From the NCBI RefSeq assembly GCF_021531475.1, contig NZ_JADYTX010000026.1:1-32563 (forward strand): a DNA stretch of 32,563 nucleotides. The letters run 5' to 3'. A program made the position numbers and the translations under genes. Numbering within the stretch: position 1 is the first letter of the stretch; each line of letters opens with the position of its first letter. This document shows, piece after piece, positions 1 through 8,282 of this stretch. A model generated the notes under the pieces. That model worked only from the letters and a program-made list of their open reading frames with translations, was not told the DNA's origin and did not search any database. Source of the stretch: Fusobacterium perfoetens (GTDB lineage Bacteria; Fusobacteriota; Fusobacteriia; Fusobacteriales; Fusobacteriaceae).

Positions 1-60
1 ATGCCAAAAGTAGAAGCATGTGCAAAAATGATAGACGAAGCAATGAAAAAATTCTTCTAA
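1..60 (+). CDS. C-terminal end of an unidentified protein (partial)
   Basis: An open frame runs from the left edge to a TAA at 58-60 and encodes about 19 residues ending in a basic, Phe-rich tail (EAMKKFF). The ATG at position 1 is probably an internal codon, because no ribosome binding site can be seen and the peptide reads like the last helix of a larger enzyme. A strong hairpin follows at 111-134, as expected after a gene end. The family cannot be told from so few residues. Confidence 0.45.
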   Translation: MPKVEACAKMIDEAMKKFF

Positions 61-110
61 TCAATTGAGTAAAAATATAACAAACACAAAATAAATTATA
101 TGAGTATTTA

Positions 111-134
111 AGAGGGATAAAATTTTATCCCTCT
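111..134 (+). terminator. Rho-independent terminator after the left-edge gene
   Basis: A perfect 12-bp inverted repeat (AGAGGGATAAAA paired with TTTTATCCCTCT, no spacer) is followed on the plus strand by a pyrimidine and T-rich tail up to about position 150. It lies between two convergent genes. The minus-strand side has no clear U-tract, so it should act mainly on plus-strand transcripts. Confidence 0.7.
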
Positions 135-150
135 CTTTTCCTTTTGTTTC

Positions 151-1419
151 TTATTTATTTTTAAATATATCAACTATAACTTTTTCTGTTTCAATCATTC
201 CTGGTGAAGCGATTTTTCCCATGTTCATCATTGTTTTTTCTGGAGTAGCTCCATTTATTCCATGTACATTAAAAATATATACATTATTCATTGCCATTTC
301 TACAGCCCTAAAAGCTGCATCAACAGCTACTATTCCTTTCATTGTACAACCTTGATTTCCTCCATCGCAAATCATTCCTGTTATTCCAGAAGCCATATTA
401 TTAATTATATTAGTAATTTCTTGTAAACCTGCTCCTCTTAAATATCCAAGTCCACAAGCTACCCCTGTTCCTCCAGCTATTCCACAACCACAAAAAGCTG
501 ATAATCTTCCAGAATATTCTTTTATATATGTACAAATTAAATAACTTAACATTGTTGCTCTTCTAAGTTTTTCTTCACTTAAGCCTTTTACTTTATACTC
601 TGCTAACAATGGAAGAGTTGTTATTATTCCATGAGCTCCTGAACCTGTTATACTCATTGCTGGTTTACTAAGTCCTATAACTCTAGCTTCTATAGCCCCA
701 TTACATATAAGTTGTGCTGTATTTAGTGAGTTATCTGAAAATATTTTCCCTCCATTCATTTTCAAAAGCTCTTTTACAAAAGTAGTTCTTTCACTATCCA
801 GTCCCTCTTGAAATAACTCCATATTCACTTTATGAGCTTCCATTACAAAAGCTATCTCAGAAATACTAACATTTTCTATATAATCTAGAATATCTTTTAC
901 AGTATATCTAGATAAAATGATTTCTTCTGACACTTCTTCTTTTTTATCTAATTCTTTTGAAAATATTTTTTCTCCATTTTTAGAAATCTCAACTATATTA
1001 GTATGAGTTCCCTCTATTTTTACGATACAACTATCTTTTTTAGTTTTTACCTCTGTTTCTATAAAAATATCTGAACTAATTCTATCTAATAAAACTTTTA
1101 TTTTTCCCTCATTTATCAGTTGTTCAGCTTTTTTATTATCATTAATAGTTACATCTTCTAAAGACTCTAAACCTTTTTCAGCTTTTCCAGCTACAACTCC
1201 AAGAGCTGCAGCAAAACTATTTCCAACTTCATTGGAGTTTGGTATCCCACAAGTAAAAGCATTTTTATAAATTCCTGAATTTAATTTTACAACTACACTT
1301 TCTACTTCTCCCTCTAAATAACTTTTTGCCTTTGCCACAGAAAAAGCTATAGCTCCCGGTTCTGTTACCCCCAAAGCTGGTTTCATATCATCTTTTATTA
1401 TTCTGGTTAAAATATTCAC
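151..1419 (-). CDS. L-cysteine desulfidase family protein (UPF0597/CyuA-like)
   Basis: This 422-residue protein has the hallmarks of the UPF0597 / L-cysteine desulfidase family (CyuA/YhaM of E. coli, CdsA-type of methanogens), which splits cysteine into pyruvate, ammonia and sulfide with an oxygen-sensitive [4Fe-4S] cluster. Visible family blocks are KPALGVTEP near the N-terminus, SGSGAHGI in the middle, LSAFCGCG, and GMICDGGNQGC near residue 360. The usual GCTEP cysteine is Val18 here, codon GTA. Another cysteine (AFTCGIP, about residue 57) might take its place. The start is GTG at 1417-1419, with GGAGGG five bases upstream. It lies 19 bases after the broken C-S lyase gene on the same strand, so the two probably share a transcript for cysteine catabolism. 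Family assignment is firm; the exact substrate is inferred. Confidence 0.85.
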   Translation of the reverse strand: MNILTRIIKDDMKPALGVTEPGAIAFSVAKAKSYLEGEVESVVVKLNSGIYKNAFTCGIPNSNEVGNSFAAALGVVAGKAEKGLESLEDVTINDNKKAEQLINEGKIKVLLDRISSDIFIETEVKTKKDSCIVKIEGTHTNIVEISKNGEKIFSKELDKKEEVSEEIILSRYTVKDILDYIENVSISEIAFVMEAHKVNMELFQEGLDSERTTFVKELLKMNGGKIFSDNSLNTAQLICNGAIEARVIGLSKPAMSITGSGAHGIITTLPLLAEYKVKGLSEEKLRRATMLSYLICTYIKEYSGRLSAFCGCGIAGGTGVACGLGYLRGAGLQEITNIINNMASGITGMICDGGNQGCTMKGIVAVDAAFRAVEMAMNNVYIFNVHGINGATPEKTMMNMGKIASPGMIETEKVIVDIFKNK

Positions 1420-1438
1420 AATATCCCTCCATATAATA

Positions 1439-2619
1439 TTATTTTAAATTTTTTAAAGCTTTTTCTATTCTTTCCATAGCCTCTTTTACCATATATCTAG
1501 GACAAGCTACATTCATTCTTGCAAATCCTTTTCCGTTACTTCCAAAACTTCCACCATCATTCATAGCAACTTTTGCTTCATTTATTAAAAATTCTTGAAT
1601 TTTATCTTGAGGAATTTTAGTTCCATTAAAATCCAGCCACATTAAATAAGTTCCCTCTGGTTTTACTACTTTTATTTCTGGTAATTTTTCAGCTATAAAG
1701 TCTACTACATATTGCATATTTCCGTCTATGTGTAATATTAATTCTTCTAGCCAATCTTCACATTTTTCATAAGCTGTTTCAAAAGCCACTAAGCTAAATG
1801 GATTATTTCTTTTTACGTCCATTTGCCCTAAAATATTATCAAACTCTTTTCTCTCTTCTGCTCTTGGGAAAGTAGCAAAAGATGCTTGAAGTCCTGCTAA
1901 GTTAAAAGATTTTGTTGGTGAAAATAGTGTTATAGTTATATCTTCTATATCTTTACTTAGTGATGCCATTGGAGTATGTTTATAACCTGGCATTATTAAA
2001 TCTCTCCAAATTTCATCTGCTAAAATTCTTACATTATATTTTTTACAAAGCTCTCCCATTTTTAATAGCTCTTCTTTTTTCCAAACTCTTCCTACTGGAT
2101 TATGTGGATTACATAAAATAAATAACTTTACTTCATCTAATGATAATTTTTTTCTAAATCTTCAAAATCTATTGTGTAATATCCTTTTTCATCTTTTACT
2201 AATGGATTTTCAACTAATTCTCTTCCATTATCCTTTACTGCTGATGCAAATGGTGGATAAACTGGAGTTTGAATAAGAATTTTATCACTATTTTTAGTTA
2301 ACATTTTTACAAGTATTGACATACTAGGAACAACACCTGGACTATGAATTAAACTACTTGGAGAAATCTCATATCCAAATCTTTTCTTTAACCATTCTGT
2401 TGCTGTTTTATAATATGAATCTGGTCTGTATACATATCCAAAAATCTCTTGTTCAACTTTTTTCTTCATACTTTCTACTATTTCTGGAGCGGCTTTTATA
2501 TCCATATCAGCAACCCACATAGGTATCAAATCATTTCTTCCGAATTTCATCTCCATTTCAGCCCATTTAGCAGAATGATTTTCACTTCTGTCTATTCTTT
2601 CATTAAAATTATATTTCAT
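1439..2619 (-). pseudogene. PatB/MalY-type cystathionine beta-lyase / C-S lyase, frameshifted
   Basis: Two frames together form one PLP-dependent fold-type I C-S lyase of about 393 residues, the usual family length. The upstream part (2137-2619) starts MKYNFNERIDR and carries the MWVADMD block. The downstream part contains NPHNPVGRVW and the PLP-lysine motif SPTKSFNLAG and ends at 1439. They are joined at an A run (T run at 2147-2153 on the plus strand) that has seven As where eight would keep the frame; one added base restores DLEKKLSLDEVK with no stop. The upstream part alone ends at TAG about 160 codons in and would lack the catalytic lysine. The family releases sulfide, pyruvate and ammonia from cysteine or cystathionine. 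ATG at 2619 has AGGAGG upstream. The break may be real decay, a homopolymer sequencing error, or slippage-dependent expression. Confidence 0.85.
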
Positions 2620-2673
2620 TTTCCCCTCCTAAAAATCATACATTTTCTTAATCATTTTTACTTCCCTATCAAA

Positions 2674-2702
2674 ATTATACATTCTTTTAAATTATAAATC
2701 CA
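2674..2702 (-). promoter_or_regulatory. Candidate sigma70-type promoter for the C-S lyase/desulfidase genes
   Basis: On the minus strand a TATAAT at 2674-2679 is preceded at 17 bases by a weak -35 match, TGGATT (2697-2702). It lies about 55 bases upstream of the C-S lyase start. The perfect -10 box supports it; the -35 box does not. Confidence 0.4.
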
Positions 2703-2745
2703 GTATTTTTATTAAATAGGTTTTATAATTATAAATTCCATAAGA

Positions 2746-2779
2746 AAAAAGCTACTGCAGCAATCTGCAATAGCTTTTT
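2746..2779 (-). terminator. Rho-independent terminator of the DUF3798 ABC transporter operon
   Basis: Ten-base arms (2751-2760 and 2765-2774, one G-U pair) enclose a four-base loop and are flanked by A and T runs on both sides, so it can work in both directions. It begins just after the stop of the last gene of the transporter operon at 2783. The core GCTACTGC is also used in the terminator at 25680. Confidence 0.85.
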
Positions 2780-2782
2780 CCC

Positions 2783-3151
2783 TTATCTTTTTTCTTTTGT
2801 ATATTTTAACCAATCTTTTTCATTGTTAGCGATTTTAGAAAGATCTATCTCTTCTCTCTCTCCAATTTTTGCTTTAAATTTTTGAATTATCTCTTTTTTC
2901 TCTCCATTGATGTCTTCAAATCTTATTGTGATTGTATGTCCAACTCCTTTTATATCAGCAGCACCTTTTTTAAATGCTCTAACTTTTTTAAATGGAGATT
3001 TATCAATACTATATTCTATTACTTTAGGAACTTCTTGTCCTTTTTTTCCATTGCTTAATATTACTTTATGAAGTCTTCCTGTCATAAATAACATAATTGA
3101 TATTAAGATTGTAATTCCTATTACAACTATCCAACTTACTAATCTTTTCAT
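2783..3151 (-). CDS. Small membrane-anchored protein of the DUF3798 transporter operon
   Basis: A 122-residue protein with one N-terminal membrane segment (about residues 5-24, IVVIGITILISIMLFM) and a basic, soluble C-terminal part with alternating charged and hydrophobic residues, suggesting a small beta-rich domain outside the membrane. I do not recognise a catalytic motif. It is the last gene of the ABC importer operon. Its ATG overlaps the stop of the preceding permease gene by one base (TAATG), so it is translationally coupled and probably works with the transporter, for example as an accessory or assembly factor. Function unknown. Confidence 0.75.
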   Translation of the reverse strand: MKRLVSWIVVIGITILISIMLFMTGRLHKVILSNGKKGQEVPKVIEYSIDKSPFKKVRAFKKGAADIKGVGHTITIRFEDINGEKKEIIQKFKAKIGEREEIDLSKIANNEKDWLKYTKEKR

Positions 3152-4260
3152 TATTTATCACCCTCTGCCTTCTCAGAATTTCTCTCTAAAGTAGCTCTTC
3201 TTTGTTCCTCTTGCTCTTTTTCTCTTATTCTTTGATGTAAAACAAGTGTTAAAGCAACTACTCCATAAGAAACAAATACTCTAAAATATTCTCCTATATA
3301 AGCTGAACCCATTAACTCTTTACCAGCATTTGGTGAAACTATAAATAGCATATGGAATAAAAATACTCCACTTATCGCATTGACGATACTTGCTTTTGAA
3401 GCATTAGCTCCTCCAACTAAAAGAGCTGCTATTGAGAACATTCCTATTTGCTCGTGGCTGTTGTAAGTATTCATTGTTCCCATATTTTGTAAATATATTA
3501 TTTGTCCAAAACCTGCTAGTACAGTTGAAATAACTATCGCAATTATTCTTGTTTTATCAACATCTATTCCAGCTGTTTTTGCAACCTCTATATCTTGACC
3601 GATAGCTCTCATATCTTGACCTAGTTTTGTTTTTCTAAACCATACAGTAAAAAATCCAAGAACCATTATAATTAAAAATGTAAATACTGGAATTTCTACT
3701 CCGCCTATTGAAAATGATAGAAAACTATCTAAAGACTGTCTAATATTTACTAAGTCTATAGCATTTCTAACTCCATATCCTCTTGATAAAAGAAGTTTTT
3801 TATCACTTAAAGGTATCACTTTTCCCATACCATATAAAACAACAAGTTGATAAACTCCATTTATAAAAAATCCTAGTATCATAGAAGTTATCATCTCTCT
3901 ACCTTTAGCCTTATTTAAAATACTTCCTCCCATTATTCCTAAAAGAATTGAAAATGGTATTGAAATTATACTTGCTAAAAATATTCCCTGCATTCCTACT
4001 ATTTGCCAATCTGTTATAAATATCAAAGCTATTTGACCTGCCATAGCTCCAAGAACTATTCCAAAGTTAAGTCCCATACCTGCTACAACTGGAATTAAAA
4101 GTGATAACACTAAAAATAAATTTCTAGAAAATCTTTGCACTATTTCTTGCATTGTTGAAACAAATCCTAATCCTGAAAGTGGAAAAGCTATAACTATTAA
4201 TGTTAGCATTAGGATAGGTACTAAATTACTAATTAAAGATTTTTTTAAATTGCTATTCAT
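3151..4260 (-). CDS. ABC importer permease (BPD_transp_2 family), second permease
   Basis: A 369-residue polytopic membrane protein of the sugar/nucleoside-type permease family (BPD_transp_2, as in RbsC and guanosine-type systems). About ten hydrophobic segments are visible. The GLNFGIVLGAMAG stretch and the later block GMFSIAALLVGGANASKASIVNAI match the conserved regions of the family. The tail after the last membrane segment is unusually charged, rich in Glu, Arg and Lys (about residues 345-369). It is one base away from the other permease gene and overlaps the small anchored protein gene by one base. With the other permease it should form a heterodimeric channel. The substrate cannot be read from the sequence. 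Confidence 0.88.
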   Translation of the reverse strand: MNSNLKKSLISNLVPILMLTLIVIAFPLSGLGFVSTMQEIVQRFSRNLFLVLSLLIPVVAGMGLNFGIVLGAMAGQIALIFITDWQIVGMQGIFLASIISIPFSILLGIMGGSILNKAKGREMITSMILGFFINGVYQLVVLYGMGKVIPLSDKKLLLSRGYGVRNAIDLVNIRQSLDSFLSFSIGGVEIPVFTFLIIMVLGFFTVWFRKTKLGQDMRAIGQDIEVAKTAGIDVDKTRIIAIVISTVLAGFGQIIYLQNMGTMNTYNSHEQIGMFSIAALLVGGANASKASIVNAISGVFLFHMLFIVSPNAGKELMGSAYIGEYFRVFVSYGVVALTLVLHQRIREKEQEEQRRATLERNSEKAEGDK

Positions 4261-4261
4261 C

Positions 4262-5287
4262 TTATCTTTCCCCCTTTCTAGTTAAAGCATAAAGTATCAT
4301 TCCATTTGATACTATTATTCTTATAGTTTCTGACATATCTGTTTTTATAACTGCATTTACTACACTTGGTGTCATTGTAAGTATTCCTTGAAATAAAAAA
4401 GTCCCAACTATTACATTTACAATTGTAGCTTTATTAACTGAAGCCCCTCCAATTAATATTGCAGCTATAGCAGGAAACGCCATATAAAAAGGTGCTAAAT
4501 AAAGTTGAACAAATCCAAAACTTTGTTGATAGATTACTATTCCCACTGCCGCTAAAACACTTGAAAATATTACAGATTTTATTCTTTCCTTATCTATATT
4601 TATTCCTGTTGCTTTAGCAAATTTTTCATTAGTTCCAACAGCTTTCATTGCAAGTCCTGATCTAGTTCTAAAATATATCCATATTATTCCAGCTATCACA
4701 GTAAAAATTAAAAGTTCCCCAACTGGAAAATTTCCAAGATTAATATGTAAAGTTTTTTCCAATACTCTATGCCAATAGTTTTCAACACTGACAGTTGTAC
4801 GAAGTCCTTCTCCACCATATGCCCAAATCATATCAGCACTTTTAAATGGAAGAATAAGCCACATTATACACATTAAAGCAACTGAAGAGAATCCTATATA
4901 AGTTGCTATCATCATCTCTCCACCTTTTACTTTATTTAATATCAAACCATAAAGCCAACCAAATATCACTCCAAAGAAAGCTCCCACAAGTATTGCAACT
5001 AAAAATCCTCCTATTCCTACAAGTCCCATCTCTATACTTATAACAGCTCCTAAAAGTCCAGCTTCAACTCCTAATGGCATACCAAAGTTTAATCCTGTTC
5101 CAGCTTGTATCATTGGAACTAATGATAAAACAAGCACAACATTCATTCCAAATCTTACAAAAGTGTCTCCTAAAGCTGATTTTAAATCCAAACCTATAAA
5201 AGGACAAGCCACATACATACTTAGTAGAAACAGACCTATTATTATTCTTGGCCAACCAAATTTCTCAATATATTTATTTATATTCAT
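4262..5287 (-). CDS. ABC importer permease (BPD_transp_2 family), first permease
   Basis: A 341-residue polytopic membrane protein, paralogous to its neighbour. It shares the GTGLNFGMPLGVEAG block near residue 65, the KVKGGEMM loop in the middle, and AIAAILIGGASVNKATIVNVIVGT near residue 280, all typical of BPD_transp_2 permeases in carbohydrate and nucleoside importers. The ATG overlaps the stop of the ATPase gene by one base (TAATG), which suggests translational coupling and fixed subunit ratios. The paired permease genes downstream of a double-domain ATPase follow the same order as nucleoside and simple-sugar uptake systems. Confidence 0.88.
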   Translation of the reverse strand: MNINKYIEKFGWPRIIIGLFLLSMYVACPFIGLDLKSALGDTFVRFGMNVVLVLSLVPMIQAGTGLNFGMPLGVEAGLLGAVISIEMGLVGIGGFLVAILVGAFFGVIFGWLYGLILNKVKGGEMMIATYIGFSSVALMCIMWLILPFKSADMIWAYGGEGLRTTVSVENYWHRVLEKTLHINLGNFPVGELLIFTVIAGIIWIYFRTRSGLAMKAVGTNEKFAKATGINIDKERIKSVIFSSVLAAVGIVIYQQSFGFVQLYLAPFYMAFPAIAAILIGGASVNKATIVNVIVGTFLFQGILTMTPSVVNAVIKTDMSETIRIIVSNGMILYALTRKGER

Positions 5288-6882
5288 TATTTACTTCCTC
5301 CTACTCCAGTCATATATTTACCAAACTCTATAATATTAGCTTCTGGTGATAATACTCCTGCCACTTTTCCTTCATTTATTACTGCTATTCTGTCGCAAAC
5401 AGATCTTAATTCTTCCACTTCAGAAGAAGTAATTATTATAGTTGTACCTTTCTTTTGATTATATTCTTTTAAAATATCCAAAACTAATTTTTTAGCTCCA
5501 ACGTCTATTCCCCTTGTTGGTTCTGATACAAACATAAGTTTTGGATCCATTGTAAAAGCTTTTGCTAAACATACTTTTTGTTGGTTTCCTCCACTTAGCT
5601 CATGTACTTTTTGCTTAGAGCTCATACATCTTATTTCTAATTGATCAATATATTTTTTTGCATTTTCTTCTATAGCTTTTTCATCAGAATATTTTATGCA
5701 CCCAAAAAGTTTTTTTAGGAACATCTCTTTTATTTGAATTGCTGGATAAGCAATATTCATCTCTATTGATTTATCTAATAAAAGTCCTACACCTTTTCTA
5801 TCTTCTGACACAAAAAACATTCCTTTTTTTAATGGATCTTCAGGGTCATTTATTTTTATCTCTTCGCCATCAAATTTAACTGAACCTGTTGAATAATAAA
5901 GTCCCATTACTCCATTAGCAACTCCTATTTTTCCTTGTCCAGCCATTCCAGCAAGTCCTAAAATCTCCCCTCTTCTAACTTTTAAATTAAGATTTTTTAC
6001 TGTTTCTCCTGGCATATCCACACAAAGATTTTTTATATCTAAGATTGCTTCTGAATCATCTACTTTTAATTTATGTTCTTCATTGTGAACTTCTTCTGTT
6101 TCTTCTATTTTTCTTCCTATCATCCATTGAGTTATCTCATCAACATTTGTTTCTTTAGCTGGTACAGAGTTTATCATAACCCCATCTCTTAAAACTACAA
6201 CTTTATCACAAGCATCTATTATTTCATTTAATCTATGAGTGATAAATATTATTGCAATTCCCTTTCTAGAGAGATTTTTTATTGTGCTAACTAAAACTTC
6301 AGCTTCACTTTCTGTCAATACCGCAGTAGGTTCATCTAAAACCAATAATTTTATTTTTTCTCTTTCTATCTCTCTTGCAATCTCTGTAAATTGCATATGA
6401 GCTACTGGCATTTGTTGAATATATTCTTCATCATCTATTGTAATTCCTAGTTGGTTAATTGCCCCTTGAGCTCTTTCTTTTGTTTTGCTTTCATCTATTA
6501 CTTTTATTCTTTCACCAAATAATAACTCTAATAAACTTTGTTTTGTAGTTTCTCTATTAAGAACTATATTTTCTCCAGCAGAAAAACCAGGAATTAATGA
6601 AAATTCTTGGTGAACCATTCCAATACCAGATACTAAAGCATCAAAAGGACTATTAAAATTAACTACCTCATCTTCTAGCCTAACTTCTCCGTTATATCCT
6701 CCTGTTTCTTTTATAACAGGCATACCGAAGATTATTTTCATAAGAGTAGATTTTCCAGCTCCATTTTCTCCTACAAGCCCTACTATCTCTCCCTCTTTTA
6801 TTTCTAAATTTATATCTTTTAAAACTATATTCTCTCCAAAAGATTTTGATAGATTAGATATTTTCAGTAATGTTTTACTCAT
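5287..6882 (-). CDS. ABC importer ATP-binding protein with two nucleotide-binding domains
   Basis: A 531-residue protein with two ABC domains, as in RbsA/MglA and nucleoside-type importers. Domain 1 has an intact Walker A (GENGAGKST, about 38-46) and Walker B (LLVLDEPT) but a degenerate signature (MPVAHMQ). Domain 2 has a degenerate Walker A (GMAGQGKIG), a canonical signature (LSGGNQQK), and Walker B read as MFVSEPTRG, with Ser in place of the usual Asp but the catalytic Glu kept. This predicts one fully active composite ATP site (Walker A1 with signature 2). The ATG has GGTGGAGGT upstream. It is separated from the binding-protein gene by a strong hairpin, and downstream it is coupled to the permeases. 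Confidence 0.92.
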   Translation of the reverse strand: MSKTLLKISNLSKSFGENIVLKDINLEIKEGEIVGLVGENGAGKSTLMKIIFGMPVIKETGGYNGEVRLEDEVVNFNSPFDALVSGIGMVHQEFSLIPGFSAGENIVLNRETTKQSLLELLFGERIKVIDESKTKERAQGAINQLGITIDDEEYIQQMPVAHMQFTEIAREIEREKIKLLVLDEPTAVLTESEAEVLVSTIKNLSRKGIAIIFITHRLNEIIDACDKVVVLRDGVMINSVPAKETNVDEITQWMIGRKIEETEEVHNEEHKLKVDDSEAILDIKNLCVDMPGETVKNLNLKVRRGEILGLAGMAGQGKIGVANGVMGLYYSTGSVKFDGEEIKINDPEDPLKKGMFFVSEDRKGVGLLLDKSIEMNIAYPAIQIKEMFLKKLFGCIKYSDEKAIEENAKKYIDQLEIRCMSSKQKVHELSGGNQQKVCLAKAFTMDPKLMFVSEPTRGIDVGAKKLVLDILKEYNQKKGTTIIITSSEVEELRSVCDRIAVINEGKVAGVLSPEANIIEFGKYMTGVGGSK

Positions 6883-6955
6883 TGACCTCCACCTTTCAAC
6901 TTTTAAAATATACTAAATAAAATCTCACTAAATTTTATTTAAAATATTTTAAAAA

Positions 6956-6990
6956 ATATGACAAATATAGAAAATCTATATTTGTCATAT
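6956..6990 (-). terminator. Intercistronic terminator/stabilising hairpin between binding protein and ATPase
   Basis: Perfect 16-bp arms (6956-6971 and 6975-6990, ATATGACAAATATAGA and its complement) enclose a three-base loop. On the minus strand the hairpin is followed by six Us and more A/U. It lies 23 bases after the binding-protein stop at 7014 and before the ATPase gene. Partial termination or 3'-end protection here would leave more binding protein than ATPase and permeases. Confidence 0.8.
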
Positions 6991-7013
6991 TCATCATTTT
7001 CTATTATTTTTTA

Positions 7014-8192
7014 CTATTTAACACTAAAGTATTTTTCAGGTACTTCTAAACCTGTCATACCTAAATATCCTTTACCAAATACATAAGTATCTTGATATAT
7101 TAATATGAAGTTATCTCTCTCTACTCCGTCACTATCAACAAAGTAACTTCCGTTCCATCCAGCTCCCGGTGTATTAGCTTTTAATGAATCCATCACAGCA
7201 TCAAAGTCTAACATTTCTGATTTTCCTTCAACTACATTTACTGCGTGGTCAGCTAATGCTTGAGCTCCTGCAAAGTTGTAAGAGTATGCCCAAGTTCCCA
7301 TTCTTCCACCAGCACCTTTATCAACTACTGCTTTTTCTACTTTTGCAAGTATTTTTGGCCAATTTCCTCTTTCATCTTCAGAGAATTTTATTCCTAAAGC
7401 TCCAGGGTATCCCATTGTTGGAGATGGTAAATCTGCTTCTACAAAGTATCCTCCCTCTTCAGCAACTCTTTTTAATAGTGGCTCTGTATGAGCATCGTTT
7501 GTACAGAAGAAAGCAGTTTCTTTTCCATATTGTTTTAACCAGTTAGGAACTTGCTCTAAAATATATTGTTGTGCTCCTGCTACTCCAACATCACTTACTG
7601 GGTCTGGAGCAGATACTTCATAGAATCCCATTCCTAAATCTTTTGCTGCTTCTTTCATTATATTTCTTCTTCTTGACATCATTTCGTAGCTTAAATGTCT
7701 TGGGAAAGAAACGTGAACAAAGTTTTTAGCTCCCATATCCTTCGCTGCTTTTACCATTAAATATCCTCTAGCTATTGAGTCTGGATATAGAGTTAAATCT
7801 GTAACATCAGCTACCATTTCTGGATCTTCGTGTGGATTATTTGCTAATAAAACAATATCAGGTCTTTTATCTCTAACTCTTCTGAATGCTTCCACTGTTC
7901 CAGGAATTGCTTCTGTCATAATTATAGCTTTCATTTTTGGGTCATCAGCAAGAGAAGTTATTTGAGTTATAGTTGTTTCCATCTCCTGCATAAAGTTATC
8001 TGGATAAGTTAGATGTATAACTTTTCCTCCTTTGTCAGCTCTACCATATTTTTCCATTACAGCTTCTGCTCCTCTTAAAGCATCTTCAGATTGAGATACT
8101 GTTCCACTTAATACACCTATATGATAGTCAGCTTCTGAAAATGAAATGGCAGACATTCCCATTAATAAACAACTAAACAATACTTTTTTCAT
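7014..8192 (-). CDS. DUF3798 family substrate-binding protein of an ABC importer
   Basis: A 392-residue exported protein. A Sec signal peptide (MKK, hydrophobic core LFSCLLMGMSAISFS) is probably cleaved near residue 19-20. There is no lipobox, so it should be free in the periplasm. The mature part begins YHIGVLSGTVSQSEDALRGAE, the first strand and helix of a periplasmic-binding (type I) fold, and later segments (KAIIMTEAIPGT, DIVLLANNP, AFFCTNDAHTEPLL) fit this fold. I recognise it as DUF3798, a family found beside ABC genes in fusobacteria, spirochaetes and clostridia; the ligand is not known to me. RBS AAGGAGGG precedes the ATG. A perfect-consensus promoter lies upstream and a terminator-like hairpin downstream. 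Confidence 0.85.
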   Translation of the reverse strand: MKKVLFSCLLMGMSAISFSEADYHIGVLSGTVSQSEDALRGAEAVMEKYGRADKGGKVIHLTYPDNFMQEMETTITQITSLADDPKMKAIIMTEAIPGTVEAFRRVRDKRPDIVLLANNPHEDPEMVADVTDLTLYPDSIARGYLMVKAAKDMGAKNFVHVSFPRHLSYEMMSRRRNIMKEAAKDLGMGFYEVSAPDPVSDVGVAGAQQYILEQVPNWLKQYGKETAFFCTNDAHTEPLLKRVAEEGGYFVEADLPSPTMGYPGALGIKFSEDERGNWPKILAKVEKAVVDKGAGGRMGTWAYSYNFAGAQALADHAVNVVEGKSEMLDFDAVMDSLKANTPGAGWNGSYFVDSDGVERDNFILIYQDTYVFGKGYLGMTGLEVPEKYFSVK

Positions 8193-8258
8193 ATTTCCCT
8201 CCTTAACGACCCCATTTTTTTATTTTTTGTTTTATTTTATAGTATCACTGTATCTATT

Positions 8259-8279
8259 TCACAAACAGTTTTGTTGTGA
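8259..8279. promoter_or_regulatory. Candidate operator at the DUF3798 operon start site
   Basis: Inverted repeat TCACAA-N9-TTGTGA placed directly after the -10 box, so it covers the expected transcription start and the first bases of the leader. It could bind a repressor or form a short 5' hairpin. The half-sites are in the opposite orientation to CRP and Rex sites. Confidence 0.4.
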
Positions 8280-8282
8280 GAT

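Noticed and set aside
7184-7546. 120-codon open frame on the plus strand
   Set aside because: It lies antisense within the DUF3798 gene, has no RBS, and its Leu/Phe/Gln-rich product mirrors the codons of the real gene.
8259-8279. CRP or Rex binding site
   Set aside because: The half-sites TCACAA and TTGTGA are in the reverse order compared with both consensus sites, and the spacing differs.
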